From: Nonomuraea zeae
GTDB lineage: Bacteria > Actinomycetota > Actinomycetes > Streptosporangiales > Streptosporangiaceae
NCBI RefSeq assembly: GCF_005889725.1
Contig: NZ_VCKX01000125.1
Location: forward strand, 1-33,071
DNA: 33,071 nucleotides
Reading direction: 5' to 3'
Shown here one piece after another: positions 16,341 through 24,004 of this stretch; position 1 is the stretch's first letter; every line of letters starts with the position of its first letter. A program made the translations under genes and the position numbers. The notes under the pieces are model-generated. The model saw only the letters and a program-made list of their open reading frames with translations. It was not told where the DNA came from and did not search any database.

Positions 16341-17690
16341 ATGCCAGATGAGGCCGCGACACCGCGCCCGTACCACGACCCCCTGCCCATCCCCACGGGC
16401 CCGACCGGCCTGGGAGCCGCCGCCCTGCGCTGGGCCGAGACGTCGCGGCCCGCCGGGAGCGCGGCCGCCGGAGCGGTGCCGGTGCCGGTGGCCCCGAGCG
16501 GCCTCGGGACCTCCACGCTCCGCTTCCAGGACCTGCCGCGCCCCGTGCCCGTGACGGGGGACCCCACCGGAGGCGTCGCGGAGGGCCCGGTGGAGGGCCC
16601 GGTGGAGGGCACAGCGGAGGGCACAGCGGAGGGCACAGCGGACGACGGGCACGAGCCCGCCGTCCTGCCGCCGGTCCGCCGCGGCCTGCCCGCGCTCGTG
16701 CCGCTGCCCTACCTGGAGCGCGAGTGGGGCGACGGGTCCTATCCGCCGCTCTACTGCCCCGGCACCGTACGCGACGACGAGGCACTCGGCGCGGAGGTGA
16801 ACCGGCGGCTCGTGGCGTGGGCGGAGCGGACCGGCATCTACGCCGAGCAGCTCGGCAAGTTCGGCGAGACCGGGTTCGGGCGGCTGGCCATGCTCGCCCA
16901 TCCCGACAGCGACGACCCCGACCTGCTGCTGGTGGGGGCCCAGATGAACGCCGCCTGGTGGGCGTCGGACGACTACTACGCCGACGAGAGCGACCTCGGC
17001 GCGACGCCCACGGAGCTGCCCCCGCGCCTGGCCCTCGTGACGTCGGCCATGGACCCGCCCCCGCCCGCGGGCGACTACACCCGGCAGCTGGAGGAGGCGA
17101 TCGCCGCGGATCCCGTCCTGGTCGCGCTCAGGTCGGCCGTCGGCCACGTCTCCCGCCATGCCAGCCCCGCACAAAGGATGCGCATCTGCAACATCACCTC
17201 CCAGATGTACGTGAGCTGGACCGCGTACGCCGCCTGGCGCTACCTGGAGACGCCACCGCCCGTGTGGCGCTACCTCGCGGCCCGCCAGCACGACAGCTTC
17301 TACACCTCCATGACGCTCATCGACATCGTCGCCGGCTTCGAGCTGCCCCCCGACCTCTTCGGCGACCGGCGCTTCCACACCGCCCTCATGCAGGCCGGCA
17401 CCGCCAGCGTCATCGTCAACGACCTCCACTCCGTGGCCAGGGAGGCGGCCGACGAGCTGCCCGACTCCAACCTGGTCCTGCTCATCGCCGCGGAGGAGAA
17501 GTGCTCGATCAGGGAGGCGACGGAGACCGCCGTCTTCATGCACAACGACTTCGTGAAGGGCTTCGAAGCCAGCCAGCGGGCGCTGTCCGCCGTCCCGTGC
17601 GCCGAGCTGCAGCGCTTCTTGCGCGGCGCCCAGGGATGGATGGCCGGTTGCCTCGAATGGCACGGCTCCAGCAGCCGCTACAACTCGTGA
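16341..17690 (+). CDS. 2-methylisoborneol synthase
   Basis: A class I terpene cyclase converting 2-methylgeranyl diphosphate to 2-methylisoborneol, the earthy odour compound; 449 residues. Residues 1-110 are a disordered, proline- and glycine-rich extension, and the cyclase domain follows from about 115. The first metal motif is DDYYAD (210-215), the second NDLHSVARE (360-368), and a C-terminal RY pair lies at 446-447. The extension carries two copies of a motif, PTGLGAAALRW and PSGLGTSTLRF, probably used for loading into the encapsulin. The ATG follows GGAGAAGAAG. The order of shell, cyclase and methyltransferase matches known 2-MIB operons. I am confident of the family from the context and both motifs. 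Confidence 0.93.
   Translation: MPDEAATPRPYHDPLPIPTGPTGLGAAALRWAETSRPAGSAAAGAVPVPVAPSGLGTSTLRFQDLPRPVPVTGDPTGGVAEGPVEGPVEGTAEGTAEGTADDGHEPAVLPPVRRGLPALVPLPYLEREWGDGSYPPLYCPGTVRDDEALGAEVNRRLVAWAERTGIYAEQLGKFGETGFGRLAMLAHPDSDDPDLLLVGAQMNAAWWASDDYYADESDLGATPTELPPRLALVTSAMDPPPPAGDYTRQLEEAIAADPVLVALRSAVGHVSRHASPAQRMRICNITSQMYVSWTAYAAWRYLETPPPVWRYLAARQHDSFYTSMTLIDIVAGFELPPDLFGDRRFHTALMQAGTASVIVNDLHSVAREAADELPDSNLVLLIAAEEKCSIREATETAVFMHNDFVKGFEASQRALSAVPCAELQRFLRGAQGWMAGCLEWHGSSSRYNS
16581..16640 (+). repeat. Five 12-bp tandem repeats in the cyclase linker
   Basis: Two copies of GAGGGCCCGGTG followed by three of GAGGGCACAGCG, exact within each type, encode EGPV EGPV EGTA EGTA EGTA. The repeat lies in the disordered N-terminal extension, and the frame is kept whatever the copy number. 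Confidence 0.9.
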
Positions 17691-17716
17691 AAATCCATAA
17701 CGAAAGGAGCTCGTCA

Positions 17717-18562
17717 GTGACTGCCAACCCCGTGCTCAGCAGCCTCTACCAGCATTCCGTCGCGGACTATTGGAACGCTGAGCAGAACCCGGTCAACCTG
17801 CGCCTGGGCGAGGTCGACGGCATCTATCACCACCACTACGGCATAGGCGAGGTGGACTGGTCGGTCTTGGACGGCCCGGAGGAGACCCGGCAGGAACGCA
17901 TCGTCGCCGAGCTGCACCGGCTGGAGTCGGCGCAGGCCCAAGTCCTCATCGGGCATCTCGGCGACCTGCGGCCGCACCATCGCGTCATGGACGCGGGCTG
18001 CGGCCGGGGCGGCTCCAGCCTCCTGGTCAACATGCGGCACGACTGTTACGTGGACGGCGTGTCGATCTCCGAGTCCCAGGTGTCGTTCGCCAACGAGCGG
18101 GCCAAGGAACGTGGTGTGGACGACAAGGTGCGCTTCCACTTCCGCAACATGCTCGACACCGGCTTCGAGGCGGGCTCGTACCAGGCGATCTGGAACAACG
18201 AGAGCACGATGTACGTCGAGCTCTCCCTGTTGTTCGCCGCGCATGCCCGGCTGCTGGCCCGCGGCGGCCGCTACGTGACCATCACCGGCTGTTACAACGA
18301 CGCCTACGGGCTGCCGTCGCGCGCCATCAGCCAGATCAACGCCCACTACATCTGCGACATCCACTCGCGCAGCACCTATTTCAAGGAGATGGCGGCCAAC
18401 CGCCTCGTGCCGATCAGCGTGATCGACCTCACGGCGGTCACCATCCCCTACTGGGAGCTGCGCGCGAAGACCCAGCTCGCGACCGGCATCGAGGAGGCGT
18501 TCCTCGACGCCTACCGCAACGGCAGCTTCCAGTACCTGCTCATCGCCGCGGACCGCGTCTGA
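17717..18562 (+). CDS. Geranyl diphosphate 2-C-methyltransferase
   Basis: A SAM-dependent methyltransferase of 281 residues that makes 2-methylgeranyl diphosphate, the substrate of the cyclase encoded just upstream. SAM motif I is MDAGCGRGGSSL (91-102). Further family stretches are NLRLGEVDGIYHHHYGIG near the N-terminus, IWNNESTMYVEL, and ELRAKTQLATGIEEAFLDAY. The GTG start has a good ribosome binding site (AAAGGAG, 17704-17710) six bases upstream. It is the last gene of the operon; a GC palindrome lies just past the stop, before the convergent nadE. Confidence 0.93.
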   Translation: MTANPVLSSLYQHSVADYWNAEQNPVNLRLGEVDGIYHHHYGIGEVDWSVLDGPEETRQERIVAELHRLESAQAQVLIGHLGDLRPHHRVMDAGCGRGGSSLLVNMRHDCYVDGVSISESQVSFANERAKERGVDDKVRFHFRNMLDTGFEAGSYQAIWNNESTMYVELSLLFAAHARLLARGGRYVTITGCYNDAYGLPSRAISQINAHYICDIHSRSTYFKEMAANRLVPISVIDLTAVTIPYWELRAKTQLATGIEEAFLDAYRNGSFQYLLIAADRV

Positions 18563-18567
18563 GGCAG

Positions 18568-18579
18568 GCCGGGCCCGGC
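18568..18579. terminator. GC palindrome between convergent genes
   Basis: GCCGGGCCCGGC is a perfect 12-bp palindrome in the 19-bp gap between the methyltransferase and nadE stops. No loop or T-run, so terminator function is only possible. Confidence 0.3.
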
Positions 18580-18581
18580 GC

Positions 18582-20354
18582 CTAGCCGGTGGTCTCGCGC
18601 CAGCGGTTGGTGATCGGCAGGCGGCGGTCCCTGCCGAAGTTCTTGGGGGTGATCTTGGGGCCTGGCGGATACTGGCGGCGCTTGTACTCCGCCAGGTCCA
18701 CCAGCCTGATCACCCTCGTCACCAGGGCCGGGTCGTGGCCCGCCGCGATGAGCTCCTGCGAGCCCATGTCCTTCTCCACGTAGTCGTCGAGCAGCCGGTC
18801 GAGGACCTCGTACGGGGGCAGCGAGTCGGTGTCGCGCTGGTCGGGCCGCAGCTCGGCGCTCGGCTCCTTGGAGATCGAGTTCTCCGGGATCGGGCGCTCG
18901 GCGCTCATCAGGAACTGGGGCTCGGAGTGGGCGTTGCGCCACCTGGACAGCTCCCACACCATCGTCTTCGGCACGTCCTTGATCGGGGCGAAGCCGCCGG
19001 CGGAGTCGCCGTAGAGGGTCGAGTAGCCGGTCGCCAGCTCGCTCTTGTTGCCCGTCGTCAGCACCAGGTGCCCGTGCTCGTTGGACAGGCCCATGAGGAT
19101 CATGCCGCGCACCCTGGCCTGGAGGTTCTCGGCGGCCAGGCCGGACAGGTCGATCTCCTTCTCGAAGGCGTTGACGATCTCGGCGATCGGCACGACCTGC
19201 GAGTTGACGCCCTGCCTGCGCACCAGCTCCTCCGCGTCCGCCAGGGAGTGCTCGGAGGAGTAGCGCGAGGGCATGAGCACCACGTTGACGCGGGAGGGGC
19301 CGATGGCGTCGGAGGCGATCGTCGCCGTCAGGGCGGAGTCGATGCCGCCTGAAAGCCCCAGGATGACCGAGCGGAAGCCGTTCTTGGCCACGTAGTCCCT
19401 GACCGCGAGCACCAGCGCCGAGTAGACCTCCGCGTGCAGGTCGAGCCGCTCGGCGATCCTGCCGGGCGCCGGTTCGTAGGGCGCCACCGGCTCGGAGGAG
19501 AGCACGACGCGATCGACCGTGATCGTGGTGCCGTCGCCCGCGTCGTGCGGGAACGCCCCGATCGGGGCGTCGGAGACCGGCAGGTCCAGGTCGACGACCA
19601 GCAGCTCCTCCGTGAACTGGCCGGCGCGCGCCACCAGCTCGCCCGCGCCGTCCACGACGATCGAGTCGCCGTCGAAGACCAGCTCGTCCTGCCCGCCGAC
19701 CTGGTTGACGTAGACGAGCGCGCACCCGGCCTCGCGCGCCCTGCGCGCGCACAGCTCCAGGCGTACGTCGTCCTTCTCCTTCTCGTACGGCGAGGCGTTC
19801 GGCACGACCAGCAGCCCGGCCCCCGCCTGCCCCACGACGGCCACCGGGCCGCCGTCCTGCCAGAGGTCCTCGCACACCGCGATCGCGACGTCCACCCCGT
19901 GCAGCCGGAAGACCGGCAGCCGGTCGCCGCGCACGAAATAGCGGTATTCGTCGAACACCCCGTAGTTCGGCAGGTGGTGCTTGGCCGTGCGGATGACCAC
20001 CTCGCCCCGGTGGAGCAGCGCGGCCGCGTCGAGCGAGGCGCCCTTCGGCTGGCCCACCCGGGGAGCCAGGCCGGCGCGGTCGACATAGCCGACCACCACC
20101 GGCAGCTCGCCCAGCCCTTCCCGCTCCAGCGTGCGCGCCACCTCGTCCAGGGTCTCGATGCTGGCGTCCACGAAGGACGTGCGCAGCACCAGGTCCTCGA
20201 CGGGATAGCCGGTCAGGAACATCTCGGTGAAGACGACGAGGTGGGCTCCGCGCTCGGCGGCGTCGCGGGTCCACGCGAGCAGCCGCTCCGCGTTGGCGGT
20301 CAGGTCGCCGACAACCGGGTTCGTCTGTGCCAGGGCAATGCGCAGTTGGGCCAC
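18582..20354 (-). CDS. nadE: NAD+ synthetase, glutamine-hydrolysing
   Basis: Catalyses ATP-dependent amidation of nicotinate adenine dinucleotide to NAD+ using glutamine; 590 residues. The N-terminal nitrilase-type glutaminase has its triad: Glu44 (FTEMFLTGYP), Lys125 (AKHHLPNYG) and Cys161 (AIAVCEDLW). The C-terminal synthetase has the P-loop GLSGGIDSALT, and NKSELATGYSTLYGD with the KDVPKT motif. Length and domain order match the actinobacterial bifunctional enzyme. The GTG at 20354 fits a leaderless promoter; an ATG overlapping it at 20356 is out of frame. It converges on the 2-MIB operon and is divergent from nothing, as the regulator gene on its 5' side reads in the same direction. Confidence 0.96.
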   Translation of the reverse strand: MAQLRIALAQTNPVVGDLTANAERLLAWTRDAAERGAHLVVFTEMFLTGYPVEDLVLRTSFVDASIETLDEVARTLEREGLGELPVVVGYVDRAGLAPRVGQPKGASLDAAALLHRGEVVIRTAKHHLPNYGVFDEYRYFVRGDRLPVFRLHGVDVAIAVCEDLWQDGGPVAVVGQAGAGLLVVPNASPYEKEKDDVRLELCARRAREAGCALVYVNQVGGQDELVFDGDSIVVDGAGELVARAGQFTEELLVVDLDLPVSDAPIGAFPHDAGDGTTITVDRVVLSSEPVAPYEPAPGRIAERLDLHAEVYSALVLAVRDYVAKNGFRSVILGLSGGIDSALTATIASDAIGPSRVNVVLMPSRYSSEHSLADAEELVRRQGVNSQVVPIAEIVNAFEKEIDLSGLAAENLQARVRGMILMGLSNEHGHLVLTTGNKSELATGYSTLYGDSAGGFAPIKDVPKTMVWELSRWRNAHSEPQFLMSAERPIPENSISKEPSAELRPDQRDTDSLPPYEVLDRLLDDYVEKDMGSQELIAAGHDPALVTRVIRLVDLAEYKRRQYPPGPKITPKNFGRDRRLPITNRWRETTG

Positions 20355-20360
20355 ATGACC

Positions 20361-20390
20361 ACCCTAGTACGCCCCGATTTTTATCGTCAA
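20361..20390 (-). promoter_or_regulatory. nadE promoter, leaderless
   Basis: On the minus strand TTGACG (20390-20385) and TAGGGT (20366-20361) are 18 bp apart, and the GTG start follows the -10 by six bases. This is the clearest leaderless promoter in the window. Confidence 0.65.
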
Positions 20391-20406
20391 AGAGACGAAA
20401 AGAACC

Positions 20407-21900
20407 TCATTTCGCGACAGAGGTGCCCGGGGTGACCAGCCCCGACTCGTACGCGGCCATCACCAGCTGCGCCCGGTCGAACAGCCCGAGATGCTCCAGC
20501 AGCGACTTGACCAGGACGCCGACCTCCTCCTCCGGCAGGGCGAGCGTCTGGCCGATCTGCCGGTTCGTCAGGCCCCTGGCGACGAGTTTCAGCACGTCGA
20601 GCCGGTCGTCGGAGAGCCCGGCCAGCGCCGGGGGAGAGGCCGGGTCGGTGCGCCCGGCGAACGCCGAGATCAGCCGCGTGGTGACCGCCGGGTCGATCAG
20701 CGCGTCTCCGGCCGCCGCGGCCCTGATCGCGGCGAGGAACTGCTCGGGGTCCGACGTCTTCAGCACGAATCCGCTCACGCCCGCTCGCAACGCCGCATAC
20801 AGGTTCTCGTCGCTGCCGAACGTGGTCATCATCACCACCTTCGGGGGCCGCTCCCCGGACAGGATCCTGCGGGCCGCGGCCAGGCCGTCGAGATGCGGCA
20901 TCTGGATGTCGAGCAGGACCACGTCCGGCCGCGTCTCGCGGACGCCCGTGATCGCCTCCTCGCCGTTGCAGGCCTCCCCGGCCAGCTCCACCCCGGCCTC
21001 GACCTCCAGCATCGCCCGCAGCCCCGCGCGTACGAGTGCCTGGTCGTCGGCCACCAGGACGCGCAGCACGGCCGCCCCTTCCCGCGCGCCGGAATCCGGC
21101 ACGGCGGGTGCGGGAGGCGCGGCGGGACCGGCGGGTGCGGGAGGTGCGGCGGGCGGCTCTTCCAGGCGCTGGGCGAGCATGTCGGCCTCCAGGCGCTTCA
21201 GCCCGGCCGACAGGTCGAGCCCCAGCTCGTCCCGCCACACGGCGCGCGCCCTGCGCAGCGCCGCGAGCGCGTCGCCCTGGCGGCCCATCCGGTAGAGGGC
21301 CACCGACAGCAGCCGCCAGGCCTCCTCGCGCAGCGGGTACGCCGACGCGTGCGCCTCCAGGTCGGCGACCAGCGAGGTCGCCCGGCCCAGCGCCAGCCCG
21401 GCGTCGGCCCGTCGTTCGACGGCGATCAGCCGCAGCTCCTCCAGCCTGCCCGCCTCGGTGGCGGCCCAGCTCAGCTCGGCGAACTCGGCCAGCGCGGGCC
21501 CCCGCCACAGCCCCAGCGCGGTGTCCATGGCCGCCCACACGCCCGCTGGATCGCCGTCCGACTTGACCAGGGACTCGAACCGCCACGCGTCCACCTGCTC
21601 GGTCGCCGCGCGCAGCGCGTAACCGGGCGGTGCGGACACCAGCACGCCCGCCTCCTCGCGCGGCGCGCGGTCCGGTTCGAGCGCGCGGCGCAGGCGGGAG
21701 ACGTAGCCCTGGATCGTGGACAGGGCCTGCGCGGGCGGGCTGCCCGGCCAGAGCTCGTCGATGAGGGTGTTCACGGGCACGGCACGGCCGCCGGCCACGA
21801 GGAGGCGCGCGAGCACGGCTCGTTGCCGCTGGCCGCCGAGATCGAGGGGGGCGCCGTTGGACCAGGCCTGGAACGGTCCCAGCGCGGTGAAGGTCAGCAT
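20407..21900 (-). CDS. SARP-like / response regulator fusion (wHTH-BTAD-REC-LuxR)
   Basis: A 497-residue regulator joining two types. Residues 1-95 are an OmpR-like winged helix of the SARP kind (FTALGPFQAW, RAVLARLLVAGGRAVPVNTL, TIQGYVSRLRRAL). Residues 100-245 are a bacterial transcriptional activation domain (WRGPALAEF, YPLREEAWRLLSVALYRMGR). A Pro/Ala linker (250-272) leads to a NarL-type receiver with acidic pair DD285-286, phosphoacceptor Asp331 (LLDIQMP), Thr359/360 and Lys381. A LuxR-type HTH ends the protein (429-490) but is degenerate: the usual TVKxH recognition helix reads EVGVLVKSLLEHL. The histidine kinase gene lies 49 bases upstream on the same strand and is its likely partner. 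Targets are unknown. Confidence 0.88.
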   Translation of the reverse strand: MLTFTALGPFQAWSNGAPLDLGGQRQRAVLARLLVAGGRAVPVNTLIDELWPGSPPAQALSTIQGYVSRLRRALEPDRAPREEAGVLVSAPPGYALRAATEQVDAWRFESLVKSDGDPAGVWAAMDTALGLWRGPALAEFAELSWAATEAGRLEELRLIAVERRADAGLALGRATSLVADLEAHASAYPLREEAWRLLSVALYRMGRQGDALAALRRARAVWRDELGLDLSAGLKRLEADMLAQRLEEPPAAPPAPAGPAAPPAPAVPDSGAREGAAVLRVLVADDQALVRAGLRAMLEVEAGVELAGEACNGEEAITGVRETRPDVVLLDIQMPHLDGLAAARRILSGERPPKVVMMTTFGSDENLYAALRAGVSGFVLKTSDPEQFLAAIRAAAAGDALIDPAVTTRLISAFAGRTDPASPPALAGLSDDRLDVLKLVARGLTNRQIGQTLALPEEEVGVLVKSLLEHLGLFDRAQLVMAAYESGLVTPGTSVAK

Positions 21901-21949
21901 GTCAGGCGTAACTGTAGAGGGAGAACGTGTCTGGGTATATGGCGAAATT

Positions 21950-23932
21950 TCACAGTGGAAGATCGGCGTGGACAGTGGTGCCCCCTCCTTCTGCTTCCCG
22001 TACGACGCAGGTGCCCCCGAGCTCGGCGGCCCGCTCGCGCATCGAGGTCAGCCCGACGCCGGGGCGCGCGTCCGGCGGCATCCCGGCCCCGTCGTCGGTG
22101 ACGGTCACGCGCAGGCAGTCGTCGCGACGCAGCGTGATCGCGATCCTGGTGGCGCCCGCGTGCTTGCGAGCGTTCGTGAGCGCCTCCTGGACGATCCGGT
22201 ACGCGGCCACCTCGGCCGCCGCGGGCAGCCCGGTCAGGTCGCCGTACGTCTCGACCGGCTCGTGGACCGACCCCGGGGCCGATCCCCGGGCCGATGCGTG
22301 AGCCGGCTCGTGGGCCGGGCCCTGGGCGAGCTCGCGCACCGCCCCCGCCAGGCCCAGCTCGTCCAGCGCGGGCGGGCGCAGGCCGTACACGAGCTGCCTG
22401 ATGTCGCCGCTCACCGCGTCCATGCCGGCCCGCAGCCCGGCGAGCAGCCGGTCGGCGCTCTCCGGGGAGCTGCGCATGGTCAGGCGCGCGGTGTTGATCG
22501 ACATGGCCATGCCGGTGAGTGACTGGCCGAGCCCGTCGTGCAGGTCGCGGCGCAGCCGCCGCCGCTCCTCCTCGCGGGCGGTCAGGATGCGCTCGCGCGA
22601 GCGCTGCAGCGCCGCCGTCAGGCGCACGGCGTGGGCGGCGTCGGCGATGTACGGGGTCAGCGTCGCGATCACCCGCTCGTCGTGCGCCGCGGGGAACCTG
22701 CGCCGGTCCGTCGGCCCGATCAGCAGCAGCCCCACGGGCTCCCCGTGCCACACCAGCGCGATGACCTTCGCCGGCGGAGGCGGGCCAGGGTCCGATGACG
22801 CCGACGGGTCCGGCGGGTCCGGCGGGTCTGATAGGTCCGGGTTCGTCCGGAGAGATCCTGAGACGGTCGTCGTGCCGTCCAGCTCGACCGCCGTGCCGGT
22901 CACCGACAGGCCCTCGCGCAGCACGTCCAGCGTGGCCAGCAGCCCGTGCACCGGGTCGGTGTGCTGCAGCCGGTGCCGCAGGCGCCTGGCCAGCGCGCCC
23001 GGCACGCCGGTGCTGCCGTACAGCAGCCGGTCCACGCCGCGCTGCAACAGCCGCCGCACCGGCTGGAAGGCCGCGCCGGCGAACACCGCGGCCGCGATGC
23101 CGGCGATCCGGTCCACCTCCGACAGGAACACGCTGGAGGCCGCGCTCACCACCACGTAGACGCCGGTGACCACGATCGCCAGCCCGGTGCCGACCAGCGC
23201 CCTGCTGATCAGCGTGTCGATCCCGAACAGCCGGTAGCGCAGCACCGCCACCGCGATCGCCGCCGGGATCAGCGGGATGGCCAGGGTCGCCACCCACCAG
23301 ACCGGGTCGCCCAGCATCCACGGGACCAGCAGGCCGGGCAGCGTCACGAGCAGCCACAGGAGCTGACGGCGCTCGGCCGCGTCGCCGCGCGCGAAGCGTA
23401 CGACGAGCGAGGTGAACGCCAGCACCATGGCCGCCGACACCATCCAGTGCGCGGCTTCCCTAAACGTTTTCTGCCCGGACAGCACGGTCACCCAGTCGAG
23501 CGCCATGCCCGTGACGGCCAGCGCCACCACCGCCCGCCACCGCTTGGACGGCAGGGTGCCGACCGGGTAGCAGAGCGGCAGCAGCACGCCCAGCGTGAGC
23601 TGCAGGACGTGCCAGGTCAGGTTGACGATCGGCCAGCCGCTCGGCGGCCCGGCGTACAGGAGCAGGTGGAGGTTCGCGGCCAGGATGTTGGCCGCGGCGC
23701 ACAGCCCGCCGACGCACAGCAGCCAGCCGATCACCAGCCGCGGCCTGCTGTGCACCAGGATCGCGCCGAAGACGGGGAAGGCGGTGCCCGCCATGTCCTC
23801 GGGCGCGAAGGGAAGCGGCGTGTACGTCGGCTGCGGCAGTTGCGCCGTCACCCAGATGTCGGTGAGCTCAAATGCGACGGCGAGCGTGGCGATGCCGATC
23901 GCCACACCACGTGCCAGACCTTCGCGGCGCAT
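21950..23932 (-). CDS. Sensor histidine kinase, NarL/DesK-type (HisKA_3)
   Basis: A membrane-bound sensor kinase of 660 residues. The N-terminal third holds about eight to nine hydrophobic segments with no large extracytoplasmic domain, so it probably senses a membrane signal. A GAF-like cytoplasmic region follows, interrupted by a low-complexity stretch (SDPPDPPDPSASSDPG). The dimerisation helix has the phosphoacceptor His465 (RRDLHDGLGQSL). The ATPase domain has EALTNARKHA, DDGAGMP and GVGLTSMRERAAELGG. A second low-complexity insertion (HEPAHASARGSAPGS) sits before the ATPase domain. The ATG at 23932 is chosen because GGAAGGA lies eight bases upstream; a GTG at 23950 is less likely. It pairs with the fusion regulator downstream. 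Confidence 0.92.
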   Translation of the reverse strand: MRREGLARGVAIGIATLAVAFELTDIWVTAQLPQPTYTPLPFAPEDMAGTAFPVFGAILVHSRPRLVIGWLLCVGGLCAAANILAANLHLLLYAGPPSGWPIVNLTWHVLQLTLGVLLPLCYPVGTLPSKRWRAVVALAVTGMALDWVTVLSGQKTFREAAHWMVSAAMVLAFTSLVVRFARGDAAERRQLLWLLVTLPGLLVPWMLGDPVWWVATLAIPLIPAAIAVAVLRYRLFGIDTLISRALVGTGLAIVVTGVYVVVSAASSVFLSEVDRIAGIAAAVFAGAAFQPVRRLLQRGVDRLLYGSTGVPGALARRLRHRLQHTDPVHGLLATLDVLREGLSVTGTAVELDGTTTVSGSLRTNPDLSDPPDPPDPSASSDPGPPPPAKVIALVWHGEPVGLLLIGPTDRRRFPAAHDERVIATLTPYIADAAHAVRLTAALQRSRERILTAREEERRRLRRDLHDGLGQSLTGMAMSINTARLTMRSSPESADRLLAGLRAGMDAVSGDIRQLVYGLRPPALDELGLAGAVRELAQGPAHEPAHASARGSAPGSVHEPVETYGDLTGLPAAAEVAAYRIVQEALTNARKHAGATRIAITLRRDDCLRVTVTDDGAGMPPDARPGVGLTSMRERAAELGGTCVVREAEGGGTTVHADLPL

Positions 23933-23950
23933 CCGACCCGTCCTTCCCAC

Positions 23951-23962
23951 CCCAGTGCTGGG
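23951..23962. other. Short dyad in the kinase leader
   Basis: CCCAG, TG, CTGGG lies just upstream of the kinase's ribosome binding site, in the 72-bp gap after the MFS gene. It could be an operator or a weak hairpin; no further support. Confidence 0.3.
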
Positions 23963-24004
23963 TGGAAATTACCGGCAGCGCGCCAATATCCGATCAAAAT
24001 TTTC

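Noticed and set aside
14908..16785. Minus-strand frame opposite encapsulin and the cyclase start
   Set aside because: Spans two real genes and the gap between them, and composition is typical of antisense frames.
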